Source of the DNA: Kitasatospora phosalacinea
Lineage (GTDB): Bacteria > Actinomycetota > Actinomycetes > Streptomycetales > Streptomycetaceae
Assembly: GCF_000717185.1 (NCBI RefSeq)
Contig: NZ_JNYE01000020.1
Location: 1-64,000 of the forward strand
DNA: 64,000 nt
Direction: 5' to 3'
Of this stretch, positions 25,790 to 33,547 are shown one piece after another (within the stretch, counting starts at the first letter, position 1; each line of letters opens with the position of its first letter). The position numbers and the translations under genes are program-made. The notes below the pieces were generated by a model. The model ran no database searches. It saw nothing but the letters and a program-made list of their open reading frames with translations, and was not told the DNA's origin.

Positions 25790-25834
25790 CCACGCCAAGG
25801 CCCGGCCGGATCCGCCGGCCGGGCCTTAGCGTGG
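25790..25834. terminator. Strong hairpin terminator after doc
   Basis: A 20-bp stem with one mismatch (arms 25790-25809 and 25815-25834, core AAGGCCCGGCCGG) and a 5-nt loop follows the doc stop by 11 bp. It separates the toxin module from the ergothioneine operon. Confidence 0.88.
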
Positions 25835-25862
25835 GTGGGGACGGCGTCGGAGGGAGCACCCG

Positions 25863-27062
25863 GTGTTCGAGCGGTTCTCGCGGGCGGGGACGGGCAGTGC
25901 GAAGTGGGCGCGGGCGGGGGCGGGGCGGATCGCCATGGGGGTGGCGGACATGGACCTGCCGGGACCGGCCGCGGTGGGGGCGGCGTTGCGGGTGCGGGCG
26001 GGGCATCCGGCGTTCGGGTACCCGGTGGCGGAGGCCGCGGACCGGGTGCTGGTCGCCGACTGGTACCGGCGGCGGCACGGGGTGGAGGTGGATCCGCGCT
26101 GGGTGATGCTGCTGCCGTTCGCGCCGGGCACGGCGGTGCGGCTGCTGGTGGAGGCGGTGCGTCCGCTGCCGGGCCCGGCGGTGTGCGTGACGCCGGAGTG
26201 GGGCGGTTTCGCCCGGGTCTGCCGGGCCGCGGGGGCGGCCGTCCGGGAGCTGCCGCTGCTGGAGACCGGTGACCCGGCGGACCCGTACCGGCTGCCGCTG
26301 GCCGAGGTCGCCGCGGCCCGCCCGGGCCTGGTGCTGCTGAGCAGCCCGCACAATCCGAGCGGGCGGATCTGGTCGGCCGCCGACGTCCGGGCGCTGGCCG
26401 CGGCGGCCGCGCCGGGGCTGCTGGTCTCGGACGAGGTGCACGGCGACCTGCGGCACCCGGACGCGGGCGCGGAGCAGCCGGTCGCGGTGGCGGTGACCGG
26501 CGGGGCGGCCAACGTGGTGACGCTGAACTCGGTGGGCAAGACCTTCAACGCCTCGGGCCTGCCGAGCTGCTTCGCGCTGGTGCCGGACGCGGGGCTGCGG
26601 GAGCGGCTGACGGCGGTGATGGCGGGTTTCGGGCTGTGGGAGGGGGGCCTGCTGGGCGCGGTCGCGCAGCGGGCGGCGCTGGCCGAGGGCGGCCCGTGGC
26701 TGGACGCCGCGCTGGCGCACCTGGTGCGGGCCCGGGAGCTCGCGACGGCCGCGCTGGGCGGTGCGGTGCTGGCCCGTCCGCAGGCCTCGTACCTGCTGTG
26801 GCTGGACGGTGCGGGGCTCGGCACCCGGGAGGAGCTGATCACCCGCTGTGACGTGGAGCTGGCGGACGGGGGTGATTTCGGAGCGGCCGGTTCCGGGCGG
26901 CTCCGGCTGAATTTCGCCCTGCCACTGGACCGCCTGCGCACCGCTCTCACCCGACTGACCTGGGAAATGTCGGCTCGGGCGGCACCGAGGTTTGCCCCGG
27001 AGCAGACTGAGCAGGAACAACCGGGCTCAAGTCGCGAACCGAGGGATGGTGAAACCCGGTGA
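25863..27062 (+). CDS. PatB/MalY-like PLP-dependent C-S lyase (candidate EgtE function)
   Basis: The 399-residue protein (GTG 25863) is a fold-type I PLP enzyme of the MalY/PatB group. It has AMGVADMDLPGP, SSPHNPSGRIWS, SDEVHGDLRHP with the PLP-contacting Asp, and LNSVGKTFNASGL with the PLP-binding Lys. This group cleaves C-S bonds in cystathionine, cysteine and related conjugates. The gene overlaps egtA by 4 bp (GTGA, 27059-27062). Ergothioneine synthesis ends with PLP-dependent C-S cleavage of hercynylcysteine sulfoxide, done in mycobacteria by EgtE from a different subfamily, so this enzyme is a good candidate for that step. That role is inference. The last 30 residues are Glu/Arg-rich and probably disordered. 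Confidence 0.85.
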   Translation: MFERFSRAGTGSAKWARAGAGRIAMGVADMDLPGPAAVGAALRVRAGHPAFGYPVAEAADRVLVADWYRRRHGVEVDPRWVMLLPFAPGTAVRLLVEAVRPLPGPAVCVTPEWGGFARVCRAAGAAVRELPLLETGDPADPYRLPLAEVAAARPGLVLLSSPHNPSGRIWSAADVRALAAAAAPGLLVSDEVHGDLRHPDAGAEQPVAVAVTGGAANVVTLNSVGKTFNASGLPSCFALVPDAGLRERLTAVMAGFGLWEGGLLGAVAQRAALAEGGPWLDAALAHLVRARELATAALGGAVLARPQASYLLWLDGAGLGTREELITRCDVELADGGDFGAAGSGRLRLNFALPLDRLRTALTRLTWEMSARAAPRFAPEQTEQEQPGSSREPRDGETR

Positions 27063-28387
27063 CATCCGTACGTCCACAGCAGGCCGCGCCGGCCCCCGAT
27101 CCGATACACAGCGTGACGCTCCGGGCGGAGTTGACCGAGGCGTCGGCCGAGCGTCACCTGGGGGCCATCTGCTTCAAGATCGGGCCTCCGGCGCTGGTCG
27201 GGGTGGAGGCGGAGTGGTTCGTCCACGACGTCCGATGTCCCGGCGCACCGGTGGATCCCGGCCGGGTGGCGGCCGCGCTGGCGGTGCTGCCCGACTCGGC
27301 CGACGGCCCGGTCCTCCCGGCGGGCTCGCGGCTGACGTACGAACCCGGCGGGCAGGTCGAGCTCAGCTCCCCGCCCGCCGCCGATCCGGCCGACTGCGCG
27401 GCCGGGCTGAGCAGCGACCAGGCGGTGCTGCGGGCGGCGCTGGCCGCCGGGGGCCTGCGGCTGACCGGCAGCGGCACCGACCCGATGGACCGCGAGCGGC
27501 GGATGCAGGCCACCCACCCGCGCTACCGGGCGATGCAGCGCTACTTCGACCGGGGCGGCCCGTGGGGCCGGATCATGATGACCGGCACCGCCTCCGTGCA
27601 GGTCTGCGTGGACGCCGGGACGGAGGCCGACCACGCGGAGCGCTGGCGGCTGGCGCACGAGTTGGGGCCGGTGCTGGTCGGCGCGTTCGCCAACTCGCCG
27701 CTGCTGGAGGGCCGTCCGACCGGCTGGAAGTCGACCCGGCAGCTGGTGTGGTCCCGGATGGACCCCTCCCGGACGCTGGCCCCGCCGCCCACCGCCGACC
27801 CGCGCACCGCCTGGACGCACTACGTGCTGGACGCCGCGCTGCTGTGCCTGCGCCGCCCGGACGGGCTGCCCTGGGACGCGCCGGCCGGGCTGACCTTCCG
27901 CGGGTGGCTGCGCGACGGGGGCGAGCGGCCCGCCGCGCTGGCCGACCTGGACTACCACCGCACCACGCTGTTCCCGCCGGTGCGGCCCCGCGGACACCTG
28001 GAGCTGCGGATGATGGACGCCCAGCCCGGCGAGGGCTGGCGGGTGCCGCTGGCCCTGGTCAGCGCGCTGATGGACGACCCGGTGGCCGCCGACGAGGCCC
28101 GCGCCGCCCTGGAGCGGCTCGGCCACGCGGGCAGCCGCGCCCCGCGCTCGGGCCTGTGGCGGCGCGCCGCCGCGCTCGGCATGGCCGATCCGGACCTGCG
28201 CCGCGCCGCCCTGCTGTGCTTCGCCGCCGCGGAACGCTCGCTGGCCCGCCGGGGCAGCGAACTGCGCACCGGCCTGGTCGAGTTCGCCGAGCGCTACCCG
28301 GCCCGCGGCCGCTGCCCGGCCGACGACCAGCTGGCCGCCCTGCGCACCGGCGCCGCCCCCGCCCTGCAGGAGGACGCCCCGTGCTGA
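27059..28387 (+). CDS. egtA: Glutamate-cysteine ligase EgtA
   Basis: The 442-residue protein belongs to the GCS2 glutamate-cysteine ligase family, with VGVEAEWFVHD near residue 46, LTYEPGGQVELSSPP, the MQATHPRYRAMQRYF segment and a late HLELRMMDAQPG. EgtA makes gamma-glutamylcysteine, the sulfur donor for EgtB in ergothioneine synthesis. The GTG at 27059 overlaps the stop of the C-S lyase gene. Its 3' end (EDAPC and stop) lies in a 23-bp sequence that is repeated at the egtB start. Confidence 0.95.
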   Translation: MTSVRPQQAAPAPDPIHSVTLRAELTEASAERHLGAICFKIGPPALVGVEAEWFVHDVRCPGAPVDPGRVAAALAVLPDSADGPVLPAGSRLTYEPGGQVELSSPPAADPADCAAGLSSDQAVLRAALAAGGLRLTGSGTDPMDRERRMQATHPRYRAMQRYFDRGGPWGRIMMTGTASVQVCVDAGTEADHAERWRLAHELGPVLVGAFANSPLLEGRPTGWKSTRQLVWSRMDPSRTLAPPPTADPRTAWTHYVLDAALLCLRRPDGLPWDAPAGLTFRGWLRDGGERPAALADLDYHRTTLFPPVRPRGHLELRMMDAQPGEGWRVPLALVSALMDDPVAADEARAALERLGHAGSRAPRSGLWRRAAALGMADPDLRRAALLCFAAAERSLARRGSELRTGLVEFAERYPARGRCPADDQLAALRTGAAPALQEDAPC

Positions 28388-28436
28388 CCGCCGAACTCCC
28401 CTTCCCCCCACCGGAGGAGGCCCCGTGCTGAACGCC
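28370..28436. repeat. Duplicated 23-bp sequence at the egtA-egtB junction
   Basis: The sequences at 28370-28392 and 28414-28436 match at 21 of 23 bases, sharing GCCCCGTGCTGA. The first holds the egtA stop and the second the egtB GTG start. The first copy also offers a GTG at 28381 that opens a 16-codon frame ending just inside egtB. Confidence 0.8.
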
Positions 28437-29756
28437 GACCGGACCGACCCCGCCGTGCTGCGCGAGCAGATCGCCACCGAGCTGCTCGCCGCCCGGGAGC
28501 GCACCGCGCTGCTCACCGGGGCCGTGGACGACGCCGAACTCGTCGCCCAGCACTCGCCGTTGATGTCGCCGCTGGTGTGGGACCTGGCGCACATCGGCAA
28601 CCAGGAGGAGCTGTGGCTGCTGCGCAACGTCGGCGGCCGCGACCCGATGCACCCGGAGATCGACCCGCTGTACGACGCGTTCGAGCACCCGCGGGCCGAG
28701 CGGCCCCGGCTGCCGCTGCTGCCGCCCGCCGAGGCCCGCGCCTACGCGCACGAGGTCCGCGGCCGGGTGCTGGACCTGCTGGCCGCCTCCCCGCTGGAGG
28801 GCGCGCCGCTGCTGGACGCCGGGTTCGCGTTCGGGATGATCGTCCAGCACGAGCAGCAGCACGACGAGACCATGCTGGCCACCCACCAGCTGCGCAGCGG
28901 CCCGGCCGTGCTGGACGCCCCGCCGCCGCCCGCCGCCACCGGCGGCCCGCTGCCCGTCGAAGTCCTGGTCCCGGCCGGGCCGTTCACCATGGGCACCGAC
29001 ACCGAGCCGTGGGCGCTGGACAACGAGCGCCCCGCCCACCGGGTCGAGCTGCCCGCGTTCTGGCTGGACACCGCGCCGGTCTCCAACGGCTCCTACCTGC
29101 GCTTCCTCGCCGACGGCGGCTACGACGACCCGCGCTGGTGGACGCCCGCGGGCTGGGCGCACCGGATGTCCGCGGGGCTGGAGGCGCCGCTGTTCTGGCA
29201 GCGCGACGGCGGCCAGTGGCTGCGCCGCCGCTTCGGCCGCGTCGAGCCCGTCCCGGAGGACGAGCCGGTGCTGCACGTCAGCTGGTACGAGGCCGACGCG
29301 TACGCCCGCTGGGCGGGGCGGCGGCTGCCGACCGAGGCCGAGTGGGAGAAGGCGGCCCGGCACGACCCGGTCTCCGGCCGCTCCCGGCGCTTCCCGTGGG
29401 GCGACGCGGCGCCCGGCCCCGAGCACGCCAACCTGGGCCAGCGGCACCTGCGCCCGGCCCCGGTCGGCGCCTACCCGGAGGGTGAGTCTCCGTACGGGGC
29501 ACGGCAGTTGATCGGCGACGTGTGGGAGTGGACGTCCAGCGACTTCACCGGCTACCCGGGGTTCACGGCCTGGCCGTACCGGGAGTACTCGGAGGTGTTC
29601 TTCGGCCCCGAGTACAAGGTGCTGCGCGGCGGCTCGTTCGCGGTCGCGCCGGTCGCCTGCCGGGGCACCTTCCGCAACTGGGACTACCCGGTGCGGCGGC
29701 AGATCTTCGCCGGCTTCCGCACCGCGCGCGACGCCGAGCCCCGGACGGGGGGCTGA
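28425..29756 (+). CDS. egtB: Sulfoxide synthase EgtB
   Basis: The 443-residue protein combines a DinB-like N-terminal domain with a formylglycine-generating-enzyme-like C-terminal domain. The non-haem iron site is seen in SPLVWDLAHIGNQEE and VQHEQQHDETML; the C-terminal domain shows AGPFTMGTD, RLPTEAEWEKAAR, GDVWEWTSSDF and LRGGSF. EgtB couples gamma-glutamylcysteine and hercynine with oxygen to form a sulfoxide. GTG 28425 follows GGAGGAGG by 4 bp. The order egtA-B-C-D with 5-bp or smaller gaps downstream shows one transcription unit. Confidence 0.96.
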   Translation: MLNADRTDPAVLREQIATELLAARERTALLTGAVDDAELVAQHSPLMSPLVWDLAHIGNQEELWLLRNVGGRDPMHPEIDPLYDAFEHPRAERPRLPLLPPAEARAYAHEVRGRVLDLLAASPLEGAPLLDAGFAFGMIVQHEQQHDETMLATHQLRSGPAVLDAPPPPAATGGPLPVEVLVPAGPFTMGTDTEPWALDNERPAHRVELPAFWLDTAPVSNGSYLRFLADGGYDDPRWWTPAGWAHRMSAGLEAPLFWQRDGGQWLRRRFGRVEPVPEDEPVLHVSWYEADAYARWAGRRLPTEAEWEKAARHDPVSGRSRRFPWGDAAPGPEHANLGQRHLRPAPVGAYPEGESPYGARQLIGDVWEWTSSDFTGYPGFTAWPYREYSEVFFGPEYKVLRGGSFAVAPVACRGTFRNWDYPVRRQIFAGFRTARDAEPRTGG

Positions 29757-29761
29757 GCCCG

Positions 29762-30538
29762 GTGTGCCGCCACTTCGCCTACCTGGGGCGGCCGGTGCCG
29801 ATCCGCTCGGTCCTGCTCGACCCCCCGTACGGGCTGCTGCGGCAGTCCTGGGCGCCCCGGCTGCAGCGCTACGGCACCGTCAACGCGGACGGCTACGGGG
29901 TCGGCTGGTACGCGGCCGGGGACGAGCGACCGGCCCGCTACCGGCGGGAGGGGCCGATCTGGGCTGACGTCGACCTGGCCGACCTGGCCCGGGTGGTCGA
30001 CTCGCACGCGGTGCTGGGCGCCGTCCGCTCCGCCACGGCGGGCTGCGCGGCCGGGGCGCAGGCCGCCGCCCCGTTCGCCGCCGGGCGCTGGCTGTTCAGC
30101 CACAACGGCGCCCTGCCGGGCTGGCCGCACGCCTTCGCCCCGCTGGCCGAACTGCTGCCCGCCACCGAGCTGTTGGAGCTGGAGACCCGCACCGACTCGG
30201 CGCTGCTGTGGGCACTGGTGCTGAACCGGCTGCGCGCGGGCGTCAAGCTCGGCGAGGCGCTCGCCGAAGTGTGCCTGCTGGCCGGGGAACTGGCCGACGC
30301 CCGGATCAACCTGCTCGCCACCGACGGGAGTTCGATCGCGGCCACGGCCTGGGGCGACACGCTGTTCCAGCGCCGGGACGCGGACGGCTCCGTGCTGGTC
30401 GCCTCCGAACCCTTCGACGACGGGCCCGGCTGGTCCGAAGTCCCCGACCGCACCCTGCTGGTGGCCGATCCGGCCGGCAGCGTGCTGACCCCGCTGGCCC
30501 CCATCGGCCCGCGCACCCGAGAGGACGCCCCCCGATGA
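29762..30538 (+). CDS. egtC: Gamma-glutamyl hercynylcysteine sulfoxide hydrolase EgtC
   Basis: The 258-residue protein starts MCRHFAYLG, with Cys2 as the nucleophile of class II glutamine-amidotransferase-like Ntn hydrolases. NADGYGVGWY and FSHNGALPGWP complete the active-site pattern. EgtC removes the glutamate from the EgtB product. The start is GTG 29762, 5 bp after the egtB stop. Its own stop overlaps the egtD ATG (ATGA at 30535-30538). Confidence 0.95.
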   Translation: MCRHFAYLGRPVPIRSVLLDPPYGLLRQSWAPRLQRYGTVNADGYGVGWYAAGDERPARYRREGPIWADVDLADLARVVDSHAVLGAVRSATAGCAAGAQAAAPFAAGRWLFSHNGALPGWPHAFAPLAELLPATELLELETRTDSALLWALVLNRLRAGVKLGEALAEVCLLAGELADARINLLATDGSSIAATAWGDTLFQRRDADGSVLVASEPFDDGPGWSEVPDRTLLVADPAGSVLTPLAPIGPRTREDAPR

Positions 30539-31521
30539 CCGGATACCGGCTCACCCGCCTGCTGCCCCCCGACCACCTGCACCACGCGCTGCGCGCCGAC
30601 GTCCGCGAGGGCCTCACCGGCGAGCCCAAGCGGCTGCCCCCGAAGTGGTTCTACGACGCCCGCGGCTCCGAACTCTTCGAGGAGATCACCCGGCTGCCCG
30701 AGTACTACCCCACCCGGGCCGAGCGCGAGATCCTCACCGCCCGCGCCGCCGACATCGCCGCCACCAGCCGGGCCCGCACCCTGGTCGAACTCGGCTCCGG
30801 CTCCTCGGAGAAGACCCGCCTGCTGCTGGACGCGCTGCGCGCCGCGGGCACCCTGGAGCGCTACGTCCCGGTGGACGTCAGCGAGAGCGCGCTCGAATCG
30901 GCGGCGCGGGCGCTGACCGCCGACTACCCGGGGCTCGAAGTCGCCGCCGTGCTCTCCGACTTCACCAAGGGCCTGGGCCTGCCCGAGGGCGGCGGCCCCC
31001 GGCTGCTGGTGTTCCTCGGCGGCACCCTCGGCAACCTGCTCCCCGACGAGCGCACCGCCTTCCTGTCCGGCCTGCGGGCCCAACTCCTGCCCGGCGACCG
31101 GCTGCTGCTCGGCACCGACCTGGTCAAGGACCCCTCGGTGCTGGTCGCCGCGTACGACGACGCCGCGGGCGTCACCGCCGCCTTCAACCGCAACCTGCTG
31201 TCGGTGCTCAACCGGGAGCTGGACGCGGACTTCGAACCGGAGCAGTTCGAGCACGTCGCGCTCTGGGACGCCGAGAACGAGTGGATCGAGATGCGGCTGC
31301 GCTCCCGGCGCGACCAGACCGTCAAGATCGCCGATCTGGGCCTCCCCGTGCACTTCGAGGCGGGCGAGGAGCTGTACACCGAGGTCTCCGCGAAGTTCCG
31401 CCGCGAACGCGTCGAACGCGAGCTCTTCGCCGCGGGCCTGCGCCTGACCGACTGGTGGACGGACGAGGAGGGCCGCTTCGGGCTGTCGCTCTCCCAGCCC
31501 TTCGAGGACGGCTCCGGCTGA
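30535..31521 (+). CDS. egtD: L-histidine N-alpha-methyltransferase EgtD
   Basis: The 328-residue enzyme has KWFYDARGSELFEEITRLPEYYP, LVELGSGSSEKTRLLLDAL (SAM site) and FLGGTLGNL, all characteristic of EgtD. It trimethylates histidine to hercynine, the first committed step of ergothioneine synthesis. It is the last gene of the cluster. The final residues, PFEDGSG, are encoded by the first unit of a 16-bp tandem array that continues 126 bp past the stop. Because the unit is not a multiple of three, gain or loss upstream of the stop would change the C-terminus. Confidence 0.96.
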   Translation: MTGYRLTRLLPPDHLHHALRADVREGLTGEPKRLPPKWFYDARGSELFEEITRLPEYYPTRAEREILTARAADIAATSRARTLVELGSGSSEKTRLLLDALRAAGTLERYVPVDVSESALESAARALTADYPGLEVAAVLSDFTKGLGLPEGGGPRLLVFLGGTLGNLLPDERTAFLSGLRAQLLPGDRLLLGTDLVKDPSVLVAAYDDAAGVTAAFNRNLLSVLNRELDADFEPEQFEHVALWDAENEWIEMRLRSRRDQTVKIADLGLPVHFEAGEELYTEVSAKFRRERVERELFAAGLRLTDWWTDEEGRFGLSLSQPFEDGSG

Positions 31522-31647
31522 GGACGGCTCGGACCGAGGACGGCTCCGACTGAGGACGGCTCGGACCGAGGACGGCTCCGACTGAGGACGGCTCCGACTG
31601 AGGACTGCTCGGGCTGAGGACGGCTCCGGCTGAGGACGGCTCCGGCC
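31504..31647. repeat. Nine-copy 16-bp minisatellite overlapping the egtD stop
   Basis: Nine consecutive 16-bp units close to GAGGACGGCTCCGACT fill this stretch. Variants such as ...CTCGGACC alternate with the main form, suggesting that pairs of units were copied together. Unit 1 encodes the end of EgtD. The array fills most of the space before the convergent oxidoreductase stop at 31661. Confidence 0.93.
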
Positions 31648-31660
31648 GGGCCAGCCCTGG

Positions 31661-33397
31661 CTAGGCTCCGTCCTCCGGCGCCCGTGGGCGGACGCCCTGC
31701 CGCAGCAGGCCCGCCCACAGGCGGGCGCGGCCGCCGCGGTCGAGCGCCTCGTGGGCGGCGAGCAGGCCGCCGGTGACGGCGCCCATGAAGCCTCCGGCCA
31801 GGCAGTCCTGGCCGGAGAGGTAGAGGCCGTCGATCGCGGTGCGCGGGCGCAGCCAGTCCGCCCGGCCCGGGGTGCGGCCGTCGCCGAAGGCGGTGACGTC
31901 CTTGGCGAGTCCGTAGAGGCTGCCGCCGGGCCAGGCGGTGAAGTGCTCGGTGCTCAGCGGGGTGCCGAGTTCGTGGTGGGCGACCCGGCCGCGGGTGCGG
32001 GGCAGGTGGCGGTGGACCTGCTCGAGGAGGTGCGCGGTGAGTTCGGCCTTCAGTGCGAGGTACGCCGGGCTGCGGTGGTGCCAGCGCGAGCCGTGGAAGG
32101 GCGCGAACAGCTCCGGGTGGACGTAGGCGAGGACCTCGCCGGTCGACCGGCCGGGGTTGCGGGCGGTCCAGGTGGGGTCCTTGGCGCAGGAGAAGGAGAG
32201 GAAGCTGCCGCTGGTGCGTCCGCCCCGGCCCTCGAAGAAGGCGTCGCAGTCGCCGTCGGTGACGAGCAGGTTGTGCCGGGGCAGGCCGAGTTCCTCGGGG
32301 TCGCCGTCGAGTCCGAGGAAGAGCACCACGAACGGGAACCCGCGCCGCATGCCGTCCAGGCGGTCCGGCGCGGGGCCCGACGACGGGCCCGACGACGGGC
32401 CTGAGGCCAGGCCTGAGGCCGGGCTCGACGACGGGCCCGGGGCCGGGCCCGGCGTTCGGGTCGCGGACGGCGGCAGCAGGGTGCGGTGGGTGTGGTGCGC
32501 GCCCGCCGCGCTGACCACCACCGGGGCCCGCACCCGGGTGCCGTCCGCGAGCTGCACGCCGGTGGCCCGGGTGCCCGTCAGCTCGATCCGGGCGACCGGG
32601 GCCCGGACGAAGACCTCGCCGCCCGCGGCGCGGATCGGTTCGAGCATCGCGCGGGCGATCGCGGCGCTGCCGCCGACCGGGTACCAGGCGCCGGTCCGGA
32701 AGTGCTCGAACATCACGGCGAGGAGGAAGAACGGCAGGTTGGCGGTGGAGTCCGCCAGCAGCAGGGCGCTGCGGGTGAGGACGGCCTGCCGTAGCCGCTC
32801 GTCGCCGATCAGCTCCTCCACCACGTCCCGGGCGGGGCGCATCGCCACCGGCGGTACGGCCGCCGTCCGCAGCAGGCGGGCCAGCGGCCGGGCCACCGGG
32901 CCGGAGAGGCGGCCCAGGGCGAGGGCGGGGAGCACCGCACGGCACCGCCCCACCAGGGCGAACAGGGCCTCGATGCCGGTCCGTTCGGCCGGGAAGCGGG
33001 CGGTCAGTTCGGCCCGGTGGGCGTCGAAGCCGACCGGGCCCCGGTGCACCTCGCCGGCCAGCCGGTACTCGTCGCACGGGTCCCCGACCGGGGCCCACCG
33101 CAGCGTGCCACCGGTCAGGTAGTCGGAGAGGACCCGGACGGGTTCGCGCGGGGCCAGCTGGCCGACGTAGTGGATGCCGACGTCCCACTCCCAGTCGTGG
33201 CGCCGGTAGGCGTGGGTGTAGCCGCCCGCGGTGTAGTGCTGCTCGAACACCGCCACCCGGCGTCCCTGGCGGGCCAGGCAGACCGCGGTGGTCAGCCCGC
33301 CCGCCCCGGAGCCGACCACCACCGCGTCGTACCGGTCCGCGACCGCGTCCGCCGTCAGCGGCCTGCCCACCCGTACGCGTCCCGCCACGCCCGTCAC
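31661..33397 (-). CDS. FAD-dependent phytoene-desaturase/retinol-saturase-like oxidoreductase
   Basis: The 578-residue protein has a dinucleotide-binding motif DAVVVGSGAGGLTTAVCLARQGRRVAVFEQH near residue 24 and HYTAGGYTHAYRR after it. C-terminally, DGLYLSGQDCLAGGFMGAVTGGLLAA closes the FAD site. This is the amine-oxidase/CrtI superfamily, nearest in pattern to retinol-saturase-like and carotene isomerase-type enzymes. An internal Pro/Ser/Gly linker of about 30 residues near residue 315 comes from GGGCCCGACGAC-type repeats and is probably a lineage insertion. No carotenoid genes are adjacent, so the substrate is unknown. Confidence 0.85.
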   Translation of the reverse strand: MTGVAGRVRVGRPLTADAVADRYDAVVVGSGAGGLTTAVCLARQGRRVAVFEQHYTAGGYTHAYRRHDWEWDVGIHYVGQLAPREPVRVLSDYLTGGTLRWAPVGDPCDEYRLAGEVHRGPVGFDAHRAELTARFPAERTGIEALFALVGRCRAVLPALALGRLSGPVARPLARLLRTAAVPPVAMRPARDVVEELIGDERLRQAVLTRSALLLADSTANLPFFLLAVMFEHFRTGAWYPVGGSAAIARAMLEPIRAAGGEVFVRAPVARIELTGTRATGVQLADGTRVRAPVVVSAAGAHHTHRTLLPPSATRTPGPAPGPSSSPASGLASGPSSGPSSGPAPDRLDGMRRGFPFVVLFLGLDGDPEELGLPRHNLLVTDGDCDAFFEGRGGRTSGSFLSFSCAKDPTWTARNPGRSTGEVLAYVHPELFAPFHGSRWHHRSPAYLALKAELTAHLLEQVHRHLPRTRGRVAHHELGTPLSTEHFTAWPGGSLYGLAKDVTAFGDGRTPGRADWLRPRTAIDGLYLSGQDCLAGGFMGAVTGGLLAAHEALDRGGRARLWAGLLRQGVRPRAPEDGA

Positions 33398-33547
33398 CTC
33401 CGCCGCACCGGCCCGGGGCGGAAGGAGATCCGCCGTTCCCGTACAACTCCCCCCGGGCGCGGACGGTTACGGTCCCGCCCTCGGGCGGCGGTCCCGGCCG
33501 TCCGTTATTCGGTGGCGCGGAGCCGGGGGCGTCCGGAGAATGCCCGG

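Noticed and set aside
25163..25834. A mobile element bounded by the resolvase-like gene and the toxin pair
   Set aside because: I found no terminal repeats, attachment sites, transposase or tRNA; base composition is normal apart from a short AT-rich promoter-like patch.
27059..28387. Glutathione synthesis rather than ergothioneine synthesis for the glutamate-cysteine ligase
   Set aside because: The gene is followed directly by egtB, egtC and egtD, so the EgtA role is far more likely.
26992..28431. A 479-codon plus-strand frame overlapping egtA
   Set aside because: It is a shadow of egtA in a neighbouring frame, Arg/Gly/Pro-rich throughout.
31504..31647. CRISPR array or origin iterons
   Set aside because: The 16-bp units are contiguous without spacers and there are no cas genes, replication genes or AT-rich DNA nearby.
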